From the NCBI GenBank assembly GCA_007117005.1, contig SKHK01000162.1, forward strand, positions 1 to 37,036: a stretch of DNA of 37,036 nt. The letters are read 5' to 3'. Of this stretch, positions 23,529 to 33,990 are shown in pieces; position 1 is the first letter of the stretch, and each line of letters starts with the position of its first letter. The DNA comes from Paracoccaceae bacterium (GTDB taxonomy: Bacteria; Pseudomonadota; Alphaproteobacteria; Rhodobacterales; Rhodobacteraceae). Made by a program: the position numbers and the translations under genes. Under the pieces are notes generated by a model, which made no database searches, was not told where the DNA came from, and saw nothing but the letters and a program-made list of their open reading frames with translations.

Positions 23529-24137
23529 ATGACAACGCCCCACCATGCCCCCGGCGAGCAGCCGGGGGCAGCCGTCAGGCAGGAACTGGCCCGCGCCGAC
23601 CCCGAGAGCGAGGAATTCGGCGGCCCCGCGGGGCTGATCGGCACGGCGCGCTGGATGATCTGGGCCGAGCGCCTGCTGGGTCTGGCGCCGGCGGTGATCC
23701 TGTTCGCGATGATGGTGCTGACCTTCGTCAATGTCTTCATGCGCTACCTTTTCCGCCAGCCGATATCGGGTGCGTTCGAATTGATGTCCTACATGCTGGG
23801 CCTGATGGTCTTCCTGTCTCTGGTGCTGGTGGCGGCGCGCGCCGACCATGTGCGCATCTCGGTGCTGGACGGGTTCCTGCCCCACTGGTTTCGCCGCGCG
23901 CGGGCGGTGCTGGTCAACCTGATCATGGCCGCCATCTGCACCGGCCTTGGCTATCGCATGTGGCTGCATGGCGAGCGGCTGGCGGGCTGGGGCGACCGCA
24001 CGCAGATGTACCACCTGCCCAACGGGCTGCTGGCAAAGATCATGGCGGCTTCGACCCTGCTGTGCGCCGCGCTGTTTCTGGCGCTGGCGGTGATGGTTGT
24101 TCTGCGGCGCGACGCGCTTTACCGGGTGGAAAGCTGA
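23529..24137 (+). CDS. dctQ: TRAP transporter small permease (DctQ)
   Basis: A 202-residue inner-membrane protein with four predicted membrane helices (LLGLAPAVILFAMMVLTFVNVFMRYLF, ELMSYMLGLMVFLSLVLVAA, AVLVNLIMAAICTGLGYRMW and a final one near residues 172-190). A cytoplasmic N-terminal extension of about 40 residues, rich in Pro, Glu and Gly, precedes the first helix and is longer than usual. It is 12 bases after dctP and one base before dctM. Confidence 0.88.
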   Translation: MTTPHHAPGEQPGAAVRQELARADPESEEFGGPAGLIGTARWMIWAERLLGLAPAVILFAMMVLTFVNVFMRYLFRQPISGAFELMSYMLGLMVFLSLVLVAARADHVRISVLDGFLPHWFRRARAVLVNLIMAAICTGLGYRMWLHGERLAGWGDRTQMYHLPNGLLAKIMAASTLLCAALFLALAVMVVLRRDALYRVES

Positions 24138-24138
24138 C

Positions 24139-25428
24139 ATGCTGGAAGGCGCACTGGTTCTTCTGGGCCTGATGCTGGTGCTGCTGGCCGGCATGCCCAT
24201 CGCCTTTGCGCTTGGCGGGATCGCCTATCTGGGCATCTGGTGGCTGCGCAATGCTACGGTGGCCAATACCATCACCGTCAACCAGATCTTCGATCTGGCG
24301 CAGACCCATACCTTCACCGTGCTGCCGCTGTTCATCCTGATGGGCAATCTGATCGCCCGGGCGCGGATCAGCCATGACCTTTACGCTGCCTCCAACGCCT
24401 TCATGGGGCACTATCGCGGCGGACTGGCGATGGCGACGATCGCCGCCTGCGCGGGGTTCTCGGCGGTATCGGGCTCGTCCATGGCCACGGCCTCGACCAT
24501 GTCGCGCGTGGCCATGCCGCCGATGCGAAAGCTGGGCTATCACGATTCGCTGGCCGCCGGGTCGATCACGGCGGGCGGCACGTTGGGCATCCTGATCCCG
24601 CCCTCGGTGATCCTGCTGATCTACGGCATCCTGACGTCCACCAATATCGGGCAGTTGTTCATTGCCGGCATCGTGCCGGGGCTGCTGGCCGTGGTGGGCT
24701 ACCTGCTGGCCATCGTCATCGTCACCCGGCTGAACCCGGCCGCCGGCCCGGCCGGTCCGCGCACGCCCTGGCCGGAACGGCTGCGCCTGCTGGCCGGTGT
24801 CGGCCCGGTGGTGGTGCTGTTCGCGCTGGTGCTGGGCGGCATCTATCTGGGCGTCTTCACCCCGACCGAGGCCGCGGGGATCGGCGCCGCCGGCGCGTTC
24901 CTCTTCGTGCTGGCGCGCCGACGGCTGAGTTGGACGGGGCTGTGGGACATCCTGTCTGAATCGGCGCGCACCTCGGCGATGATGATCGCGCTGCTGTTCG
25001 GGGCGACGCTGTTCAACAATTTCCTGGATCTGCTGGGCTTTGCCCGCGCGCTGTCGGACTGGCTGAACGCGCTGGACGTGTCGCCTTTCACGGTGCTGAT
25101 GGCGATGATGGTGGTTTACCTGGTGCTGGGGCTGTTCCTGGAAAGCCTGTCGATGATGCTGCTGACCATCCCCATCTTCTTTCCCATCACCCAGGCGATG
25201 GGGATCGACCCCATCTGGTTCGGCATTCTGGTGGTGGTGGCGATCGAGATCAGCCTGATCACGCCGCCGGTGGGGCTGAACGTGTTCATCCTGAAGATCA
25301 TGGTGCGCAACATCTCGCTGGTCACCATCTTTCGCGGGATTCTGCCCTTCTTCATCGCCGATCTGGTTCGGCTGGGGCTGCTGCTGGCCTTTCCGGCGCT
25401 GGTCCTGTTCCTGCCGCGGATGATGTAA
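24139..25428 (+). CDS. dctM: TRAP transporter large permease (DctM)
   Basis: A 429-residue inner-membrane protein of the ion-transporter superfamily, forming the transport channel with DctQ. It has about 12 hydrophobic segments and family motifs: LAGMPIAFALGGIAYL at the N terminus, CAGFSAVSGSSMATASTM, AAGSITAGGTLGILIPPSV and ITPPVGLNVFIL. The start at 24139, one base after the dctQ stop, gives the usual N terminus. The operon ends here, facing the sugar transferase gene. Confidence 0.95.
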   Translation: MLEGALVLLGLMLVLLAGMPIAFALGGIAYLGIWWLRNATVANTITVNQIFDLAQTHTFTVLPLFILMGNLIARARISHDLYAASNAFMGHYRGGLAMATIAACAGFSAVSGSSMATASTMSRVAMPPMRKLGYHDSLAAGSITAGGTLGILIPPSVILLIYGILTSTNIGQLFIAGIVPGLLAVVGYLLAIVIVTRLNPAAGPAGPRTPWPERLRLLAGVGPVVVLFALVLGGIYLGVFTPTEAAGIGAAGAFLFVLARRRLSWTGLWDILSESARTSAMMIALLFGATLFNNFLDLLGFARALSDWLNALDVSPFTVLMAMMVVYLVLGLFLESLSMMLLTIPIFFPITQAMGIDPIWFGILVVVAIEISLITPPVGLNVFILKIMVRNISLVTIFRGILPFFIADLVRLGLLLAFPALVLFLPRMM

Positions 25429-25503
25429 GGCGCCGCCCACGAAAGACGCCGTTTATTGCGGGTCGCATTCATACGCATTCACGCGCCTCGCTCTGCCCCC
25501 TTG

Positions 25504-25520
25504 CTTTCGCATGGCGAAAG
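25504..25520. terminator. Hairpin in the convergent dctM/sugar transferase gap
   Basis: CTTTCGC-ATG-GCGAAAG forms a perfect 7-bp stem with a 3-base loop between convergent genes. No T tract follows, so intrinsic termination is uncertain. Confidence 0.35.
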
Positions 25521-25540
25521 GCGCGGAACCGGAACCTGCT

Positions 25541-26146
25541 TCAGCGCAACCGCCGGAACACGGTCTTGGCCATCAGCGCCAGGTCATGGCAGATCCCGCC
25601 ATGAGCCTGATAGATCAGGTCCAGCCGGGCCTTGCGCGGGATGCAGGCGCGGCAATAGATGGCGTCGGTTTCCTCGGCGCTGCGGCTGCATGACAGCAAA
25701 TGTTCCTCATGCGCTTGGAAATGGATGGTGGCGAGACCCGAAATGCCCGGGCGCGATTTCAGCACCTGGGCATAGATGTCGGGGAAGCGCTCGACATAAT
25801 CGCGCAGCGGCGGGCGCGGACCGATGAAGCTGATATCGCCGCGCAGCACGTTCCACAGCTGCGGCAGCTCATCCAGCCGGCTGCGGCGCAGGAAGGCCCC
25901 GCAGCGGGTGATGCGGTCAGCCTTGTCGCCGCCGGAAACACCCCGGTCATCGGCCGACGGAACCATGGTGCGGAACTTGATCAGGCCGAACCCTTCGGTC
26001 ATCGACCGCATGCGTTCGGAGACGTGAAAGACCGGCCGCCCGTCCAGCACCAGCACGATCAGCGCGATCACGGCAATCACCGGCGCCAGAAAGACCGCCA
26101 GAAGCACACCGCAGACCAGATCCAGAAGCCGCTTCGATACCGTCAT
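25541..26146 (-). CDS. Polyprenyl-phosphate sugar-1-phosphate transferase
   Basis: A 201-residue short form of the bacterial sugar transferase family (PF02397-type), which starts lipid-linked glycan synthesis. One N-terminal membrane segment (residues 5-36) precedes the catalytic core with KFRTM, RSRLDELPQLWNVLRGD and SFIGPRPPLRDYV, all intact. The region after residue 150 has four cysteines (LLSCSRSAEETDAIYCRACIP, then GGICHD), more than usual. Its ATG overlaps the epimerase stop, so the two are coupled and probably act in one pathway for surface polysaccharide or glycoprotein. The large N-terminal half of WbaP-like homologues is absent. Confidence 0.9.
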   Translation of the reverse strand: MTVSKRLLDLVCGVLLAVFLAPVIAVIALIVLVLDGRPVFHVSERMRSMTEGFGLIKFRTMVPSADDRGVSGGDKADRITRCGAFLRRSRLDELPQLWNVLRGDISFIGPRPPLRDYVERFPDIYAQVLKSRPGISGLATIHFQAHEEHLLSCSRSAEETDAIYCRACIPRKARLDLIYQAHGGICHDLALMAKTVFRRLR

Positions 26147-27051
26147 GGCGCTGTCGTCGCCCTCCATTGCCGCACCATCTCTGCCGGGTCCGAGGCATCG
26201 CGCGCAAGGGGGTGCAGGGCAGACAGCGCCGCGCAGTCCAGCGTGACGACCGGCTGCGCCCCGGCGCCGGGGCGACGGGGGCGCCAGGGGTGGCCCGCGG
26301 CATCGGCCAGCGCGTCCATCGACACCGGCACGGGCGCGGCGATGTTCAGCACCACGGGCAACGGCGCGGGCCGGCAGGCCAGCCCCTGCAAAACCTGCGC
26401 CAACGTCCGCGGGCCGATATAGGACCGCACAGGACCGCGCCCGCTGTCGAAGGTATCGATATAGACCGGCGCATCCGGGGCGGCGTGCGCGATAGTGCCC
26501 AGCAACGCATCCGCGCCCGCCACGTTGCCGATGCGCAGAAAGCACAGGTCCATCCCGGCCGCGCGCCAGTCCGCGCAGGCCTGCTCCATCGCCAGTTTCG
26601 CACGGCCATAGGCATTGACCGGCCGGCAGGGCGCGCCCTCGGGCAGGTTTGCGCCGGGGCCATAGACCGCAGAGGAAGAGGCCAGCAGCACCCGGCCGAT
26701 CCCGGCTTCGCGCGCGGCTTTCAGGCAGGCCACCGCCAGCGCCAGGTTGCCCTCAAGCGGCTGGCCGGAGGCCGGCGTGACCCCCGCCAGAACCACCATG
26801 GCTGAAAACCTGCCATGGCGCCTGGCCTGTGTTGGCGGCAGCGCCGGGCCTGACAGCGGATCCCACAGTAACCCGCCTGCCACCCCAGGCTGGCGATATT
26901 GGGGCACAACCGCCGTTTCCAGCCCGGCAGCGCGCCAGTGGTGCAGCACCATGCGTCCCACCCTGCCAGAGGCCCCGACCAGCAGGACCGGCCGCTCTTC
27001 GGCCGCGTGACTGGCGTTGCGCATCACGGCTTGCACCATCTGCTCCTGCAT
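26143..27051 (-). CDS. NAD-dependent sugar epimerase/dehydratase-like protein
   Basis: An extended-SDR protein of about 302 residues. The cofactor motif is VLLVGASGRVGRMV; the central motif VLLASSSAVYG and catalytic YGRAK (YxxxK) are intact, followed by FLRIGNVAGADALL. It should modify a nucleotide sugar for the coupled sugar transferase. The start is uncertain: ATG 27051 has AAGGGG immediately upstream, ATG 27039 and 27024 are shorter choices, and GTG 27096 a longer one. The region from 27052 to 27234 between this gene and the divergent dioxygenase holds no obvious gene. Confidence 0.82.
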   Translation of the reverse strand: MQEQMVQAVMRNASHAAEERPVLLVGASGRVGRMVLHHWRAAGLETAVVPQYRQPGVAGGLLWDPLSGPALPPTQARRHGRFSAMVVLAGVTPASGQPLEGNLALAVACLKAAREAGIGRVLLASSSAVYGPGANLPEGAPCRPVNAYGRAKLAMEQACADWRAAGMDLCFLRIGNVAGADALLGTIAHAAPDAPVYIDTFDSGRGPVRSYIGPRTLAQVLQGLACRPAPLPVVLNIAAPVPVSMDALADAAGHPWRPRRPGAGAQPVVTLDCAALSALHPLARDASDPAEMVRQWRATTAP

Positions 27052-27234
27052 CCCCTTGGTGCAGGATAGACCGTGCCGCACCCTGCCACCAGACACCCCG
27101 GCCCTTGCCGTCCGAAAGCCGACGGGCCGCGGCGGTCATACCCCGGGCCGGCCGGGGGCGGTCTTTTGTTGACGTGACGGCACATGCGCGTCCATCATCA
27201 CCCGGTCGGCCGGACGGCGCCAAGGGGAAAGGGC

Positions 27235-28092
27235 ATGCAGATGAACCAAGCCACGGAAGTGACCGCGCCCGAGGGCGCCAACCAGGGCGCAACCCTCAGT
27301 TCGGGCGAGATTGCGCAATTCAGCGAAAAGGGCTGGATTGTTCCGCGCTGGCAGTTCCCGCAGGATGTGGTGGCAGAGATGCGCGAGGAATACGCCGCGC
27401 TTCTGGCGCGCAACCCGCAGCTTGAATCCGACATCATCCTGGCCCCGCATCAGACCAATGGCGGCTCGATGGGGGTGATCGGATCAGAGAAGTGGCTGGA
27501 ATTTGCCACCAGGCCGGAGCTAATCGCCATGGCGCGGCAACTGATCGGCGATGACATCATCCTGTGGGGCACGACGCTGTTCGGCAAGCCCGCCCATTCC
27601 GGCAAGGAAACGCCCTGGCACCAGGATGGCGGCTATTATCCGATCCGGCCGCTGGAAACCCTGACCATGTGGATTCCGCTGGACGACGTGACCCCGGAAA
27701 ACGGACCGATGAGCTTTATCCCCGGCTCGCACCGGTCGCGCAGGCTGTTCAGCCATTCCTGGCAGGACGGCAAGGACAAGACCATCAACCTGGTCACCGA
27801 TGCCGAGCATTTCGACGAAAGCGCGGCCGAGCCGCTGATCCTGAAAGCCGGGCAGGTGTCCTTTCATGATGTGCATCTGATCCACGGCTCTACCGCCAAC
27901 CGCACCGACCGGCGGCGCGCGGCCTTCATCGTGCGGCTGATGCCGGCAAGCTCGCTTTATGATCACGCATTGGGCGCCGAGATCGGCAAGAAACACCCCG
28001 CACAGGGCTATGGCGTGCGCCCGCTCTATCTGATCAGCGGGCAGGACCGGGCGGGCAACAATTTCACCATCGGCCATGACAAGGCGGGCTAG
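27235..28092 (+). CDS. Phytanoyl-CoA dioxygenase family protein
   Basis: A 285-residue Fe(II)/2-oxoglutarate-dependent oxygenase, usually hydroxylating a small molecule. The iron ligands are His129 and Asp131 (TPWHQDGGYY) and His217 (HLIHGSTANR), with the arginine after the last histidine for 2-oxoglutarate. Family motifs LTMWIPLDDVTPENGPMSFIPGSH and LKAGQVSFHDVHL are present. The start at 27235 follows GGGGAAAGGG; the frame is open upstream without homology. It lies next to a ProC-like and a B12-binding protein gene. The substrate cannot be inferred from sequence; ectoine hydroxylase is a relative, but there is no ect gene here. Confidence 0.9.
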   Translation: MQMNQATEVTAPEGANQGATLSSGEIAQFSEKGWIVPRWQFPQDVVAEMREEYAALLARNPQLESDIILAPHQTNGGSMGVIGSEKWLEFATRPELIAMARQLIGDDIILWGTTLFGKPAHSGKETPWHQDGGYYPIRPLETLTMWIPLDDVTPENGPMSFIPGSHRSRRLFSHSWQDGKDKTINLVTDAEHFDESAAEPLILKAGQVSFHDVHLIHGSTANRTDRRRAAFIVRLMPASSLYDHALGAEIGKKHPAQGYGVRPLYLISGQDRAGNNFTIGHDKAG

Positions 28093-28134
28093 GCACGGCT
28101 GATGAGCACAGCGGCGAACAGCCCGCAGCGGCGG

Positions 28135-28902
28135 TCAACGGGTCAGGCGATTCAGCACCAGATCGCAGGCCTCCTGCCACGCGATTTCCACTTGGCGGTT
28201 CTGCAGATGCGCCAGCCCGGCCTGGGTGATGCCGCCAGGCGTGGCGATGCTGGCCAGCAGGTCGGCAATGGGCCGGTCGGTGCGCCGGACCATGATGGCG
28301 GCGGCCTGAAAGGTCTCGGCCAGCAGTTGCCGGGCTTGCGCTTCTGGCACGCCCCGGGTGCTGGTCCAGTCCGCGCTGCTGGCGATCAACGCCTGCACCC
28401 AGCCGAAGATGGCGGCCGATGTGGTTGCGGCCTCGAACTGCGCCTCATGGTCCAGCGCGATTGTGCTGCCCCAGGCATCCAGCACGGGGGCAAGCGCTGG
28501 CATCATCGGATGGACCAGCGTGGGGCTGGCGCCGAACTGGCCGGCGATGATGGGCATGATCCGAACGATACGCGCGGGTGCGGCGACGCTTTCCAGCGCG
28601 GCGATGGGCACGCCCGCGCAGGCGCTCAGCACGGTCTGCCCGGCGCGCCAGGGCAGACCGGTCAGGGCGGCGGCGGCATCGCCGGGCCGCACGGCCAGCA
28701 GCACCATGTCGCAGCCCGCCACCAGCGCGGCATTATCCGCCGCCAGCGTGCAACCGCAGGCCCGTGCCAGCGCCGGCCCCTTGCCGCGGGGAGACAGGAT
28801 GATCCGCTCTGGCGCCATGCCGGGCCCATCCGCGCCCGGTCGCAGCAGCCCTTTCAGCAGCGCCTCGGCCAGATGCCCCACCCCGATGATGCCCAGTTTC
28901 AT
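28135..28902 (-). CDS. ProC-like NAD(P)-dependent imine reductase
   Basis: A 255-residue protein of the pyrroline-5-carboxylate reductase family. The Rossmann motif is IIGVGHLAEALLKGLL, followed by DMVLLAVRPGDAAAAL, the VRIMPIIAGQFGAS segment (usually RxMPNxP) and SIATPGGITQAGL, the counterpart of the ProC signature SPGGTTxAxL. The departures from canonical ProC and the neighbours suggest a paralogue with a different imine substrate rather than the proline biosynthetic enzyme. It is convergent with the dioxygenase and divergent from the B12 gene. Confidence 0.78.
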   Translation of the reverse strand: MKLGIIGVGHLAEALLKGLLRPGADGPGMAPERIILSPRGKGPALARACGCTLAADNAALVAGCDMVLLAVRPGDAAAALTGLPWRAGQTVLSACAGVPIAALESVAAPARIVRIMPIIAGQFGASPTLVHPMMPALAPVLDAWGSTIALDHEAQFEAATTSAAIFGWVQALIASSADWTSTRGVPEAQARQLLAETFQAAAIMVRRTDRPIADLLASIATPGGITQAGLAHLQNRQVEIAWQEACDLVLNRLTR

Positions 28903-28954
28903 GCCGCCCCCCGGTTCGATGCGATGCGCCCGATACTCGGCCCCGGCCCGGGCG

Positions 28955-28984
28955 CAGTCAATGCCAGCCCAGTCAATGCCAGCC
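28955..28984. repeat. Perfect 15-base tandem duplication
   Basis: CAGTCAATGCCAGCC occurs twice in a row in the 104-base gap between the divergent ProC-like and B12 genes. It may be a regulatory site or replication slippage. Confidence 0.75.
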
Positions 28985-29006
28985 CAACAAAAGCCGGCGC
29001 AGTGAC

Positions 29007-30764
29007 ATGACCGCCCTGACCGACCCCTCGCTGCCCCCCGGAGCTGCGTTGCTGGCCGACGGCCGCCGGATGGCCGGCGACTGGCCCCTTGGCCGCAGCC
29101 GGTTCATGGCCGAACGGCAGGTCGGGTCAGAGGCCGAATGGAAACGCCGCTGCGCTGCGCAGGGCCGGATCATGCAGCACGCCCATATCGGTTTTCGCAG
29201 CCTGGAGCGCACGCTGGGCGCCATGGACAGCCTGACCCGCGCCGCCACGGCCGAGGGCTTTGCCATCGACCGGTTCGGCGTCACCCTGGACTGGACGATG
29301 GGCTATCCGCCGGACCGGCGCGCCGGTGCCACGCGCGGCACCGGGATCGTGCTGAGCGGGCCAGAGGACTTTGCCCGCCTGACCGGCGCCACCCCCGCCG
29401 CCACGCATTTCGGCGATTTCATGCTGGGCCTGCCCGGCGCGCTGCACAACACCCGCGCCGCGCTGGCAGCAGGGGCGACGGCGATCGGCAACATGGGGCA
29501 GTATTTCACCTTTCGCCTGCCGGGCTGGGATGACGATGTCGCCACCACCTGCGCCACTGTCACCGCCCTGGGCCTGATCGCTGCGCAAGAGGCCGAGATC
29601 CTTGTCCATTCCAACCTTGATGACGGGTTTGCGGGGCTGTTTCGGGACATGACCTCGGCGCTGGGGATGGCACTGATCGAGCGGCACATCGTGGAGGACC
29701 TGATCGGCGCGCGGCTGGCGTTTTGCTGCGGGCATCATTTCACCGAACCGCTGACCCGCATGGCCTTTTTGACCGCCCTGTCGCGCGTCACCGACACGCC
29801 GGGGACCATGGTCTTCGGCAACACCGTGTCCTATCGCGGCGGCGCGGCCGAAAACTATGCCAGCCTGTCGCGCTATCTGATGGCCGACATGCTGGCCCTG
29901 GCGCGCCACCCCACGGGCCATGCGGTGAACCCGGTGCCGGTGACCGAAAACCTGCGCATCCCCGACACGGACGAAATTCTGGACGCGCAGCGCTTTGCCG
30001 CGCGGCTGGCCTCGCTGGTACCCGGGCAGGCGGCGGTCACCGATTTTGCGGTGGTCGATGCGATGGCCGATCGGCTGGTCGCAGGCGGCAGGCGGTTTGC
30101 CGCGACGGTGCTGGAAGGGCTGGCCGCGCGCGGGGTCGATACCGGCGATCCGGCGGCGCTGATGCTGGCCATCCGGCGGCTGGGCGCGAAACGGATGGAG
30201 GCGCTGTTTGGCGCCGGTCCGCCCGGCCCTGCGCATCGCCAGCCGCTGGTTCCCGCCGACTGGGCAGAGGAACTGGACAGCATGGCCGCCGACTGGGCCG
30301 CCCGCTGGCGCCCCGGGCTGGACCTGCGCGGCCTGCGCGTCGCGCTGGGCACAACCGATGTGCATGAGCACGGCGCCTATCTGGTCGGCGCGGCACTGGA
30401 AAAGCTGGGCGCGCAGGTGATCGAGGCGGGCATTGCGGTCGATCCGCCGGTGCTGGTGGACAGGGCGCTGGCCGCGGGCGCACAGGTGCTGGCGATCAGC
30501 ACCTATAACGGCGTGGGCCTGGGCTACCTGCGCCAGGTCCAGGCCGCGCTGGCCGCACGCGGCGTTGATCTGCCCATCCTGATCGGCGGCAAGCTGAACG
30601 CCGTGCCGGAGGAGTCGAATTCCGGCCTGCCGGTCGATGTGACCGCGCAGTTGCGCAGCGCGGGCGCTGTGCCTTGCAACGGGCTGGACGACATGGTGCC
30701 CACCCTGCAGACGCTTGTCACCGGCCAGCCCGCACCGGCGGGGCAAGAGCCCCTGAGCCGATAA
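29007..30764 (+). CDS. B12-dependent mutase-like protein (glutamate mutase E/S-like fusion)
   Basis: A 585-residue protein. Residues 1-430 look like a TIM-barrel catalytic region (QHAHIGFRSLERTL, GVTLDWTMGYP, GNMGQYFTFRLPGWDDD, VHSNLDDGFAGLF). Residues 440-575 form a cobalamin-binding domain with the base-off motif DxHxxG (Asp451, His453, Gly456), followed by AISTYNGVGLGYLRQV and ILIGGKLN, closely following glutamate mutase subunit S. The whole resembles a GlmE-GlmS fusion, that is, a carbon-skeleton mutase for an amino-acid-like substrate, but the barrel is divergent and the substrate unknown. Methyltransferase corrinoid proteins are less likely because the barrel and the S-like layout differ. 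The ribosome site is weak. Confidence 0.68.
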   Translation: MTALTDPSLPPGAALLADGRRMAGDWPLGRSRFMAERQVGSEAEWKRRCAAQGRIMQHAHIGFRSLERTLGAMDSLTRAATAEGFAIDRFGVTLDWTMGYPPDRRAGATRGTGIVLSGPEDFARLTGATPAATHFGDFMLGLPGALHNTRAALAAGATAIGNMGQYFTFRLPGWDDDVATTCATVTALGLIAAQEAEILVHSNLDDGFAGLFRDMTSALGMALIERHIVEDLIGARLAFCCGHHFTEPLTRMAFLTALSRVTDTPGTMVFGNTVSYRGGAAENYASLSRYLMADMLALARHPTGHAVNPVPVTENLRIPDTDEILDAQRFAARLASLVPGQAAVTDFAVVDAMADRLVAGGRRFAATVLEGLAARGVDTGDPAALMLAIRRLGAKRMEALFGAGPPGPAHRQPLVPADWAEELDSMAADWAARWRPGLDLRGLRVALGTTDVHEHGAYLVGAALEKLGAQVIEAGIAVDPPVLVDRALAAGAQVLAISTYNGVGLGYLRQVQAALAARGVDLPILIGGKLNAVPEESNSGLPVDVTAQLRSAGAVPCNGLDDMVPTLQTLVTGQPAPAGQEPLSR

Positions 30765-30794
30765 ACCCAGGGCCGACTTTCTTTGGCAGAAGCC

Positions 30795-30825
30795 TTGACC
30801 TTCCCACGGCTGGAAGCCCTATCTG
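30795..30825 (+). promoter_or_regulatory. CueR-type copA promoter
   Basis: TTGACC (30795-30800), a 19-base spacer and TATCTG (30820-30825). The spacer holds the inverted repeat CTTCC-N7-GGAAG (30800-30804 with 30812-30816), the classic MerR/CueR layout in which the activator untwists an overlong spacer. It lies 32 bases before copA, and cueR is encoded directly downstream. Confidence 0.8.
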
Positions 30826-30857
30826 CTGTGCGACAACATCGCAAAGGCGCCCTTTCC

Positions 30858-33319
<2,462 letters not shown>

Positions 33320-33323
<4 letters not shown>

Positions 33324-33814
33324 ATATCGGCGATGCGGCAAAGGCGTCCGGCGTCTCTGCAAAGATGATCCGGTATTACGAGGATACCGGCCTGATCCCG
33401 CCCGCCGCGCGCACGGCATCGGGCTATCGGGTCTATACGGACAAGGACCTGCACATGCTGCGCTTCATCCGGCGGGCGCGGGATCTGGGCTTCAGCGTAA
33501 AGGATATCGGCGCGCTGCTGAGCCTGTGGCAGGACCGTGAGCGCCAGAGCGCGGATGTAAAGCGCGTGGCGCTGGCCCATGTCGATGCATTGCGCCAGAA
33601 GATCCGCGAACTGGATGACATGGCCTCGACGCTGGAGACCCTGGCGGCCTGCTGTCACGGCAATGACAGGCCCGATTGTCCGATCCTGTCAGAGCTTGAG
33701 GCCCCCGCGCCGCCCCCCGCGCCGCCCCCCGTGCCGCCTCCCGTGCCGCCTCCCGCCAGCGAAGGGTCCGATGCCCGCCCCCGGCGCCGGCCATCCGTCA
33801 ACGGCCGCCCCTGA
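33320..33814 (+). CDS. cueR: MerR-family copper regulator CueR with a proline-rich tail
   Basis: A 164-residue metal-sensing activator. The MerR helix-turn-helix is at the N terminus ([30 protein letters not shown]), the dimerisation helix follows, and the Cu(I)-binding loop has Cys112 and Cys120 ([10 protein letters not shown]), the CueR spacing. After residue 125 comes an extra tail with proline triplets ([20 protein letters not shown]), then an Arg/Pro-rich end; ordinary CueR ends near residue 135. The tail is encoded by a simple GCCGCC-type repeat. The start overlaps the copA stop and has AGGAGG upstream. It should activate its own operon through the site at 30795-30825. Confidence 0.93.
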
Positions 33815-33858
33815 GCGCCGGGGACGTATCAACGCTGGATGCGTGACCTGCCCTGCGA

Positions 33859-33885
33859 AAGCCCCCTGCCCCCGATATGGGGCTT
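33859..33885. terminator. Possible hairpin between cueR and uspA
   Basis: AAGCCCC (33859-33865) and GGGGCTT (33879-33885) can pair around a 13-base loop in the convergent gap. No T tract follows. Nothing else is recognisable in 33815-33990. Confidence 0.3.
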
Positions 33886-33990
33886 GTCCAACCCATGAAG
33901 GCGCAGACGACATGGGGAAAACCGTTTTGCCCGGTGGCAGGGAATGATCACCCAGTCACCAGACCACCCACCCGGCCGCCAGACCAACCG

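Noticed and set aside
22269-24200. 643-codon minus-strand frame across the TRAP genes
   Set aside because: Antisense of dctP/dctQ; His/Gln/Arg-rich without motifs.
24040-25440. 466-codon minus-strand frame across dctM
   Set aside because: Extremely Gln/His/Arg-rich antisense of a membrane protein; not a plausible protein.
33820-33947. Short cysteine-containing frame after cueR
   Set aside because: No start signal and no homology recognised; the region looks like non-coding convergent sequence.
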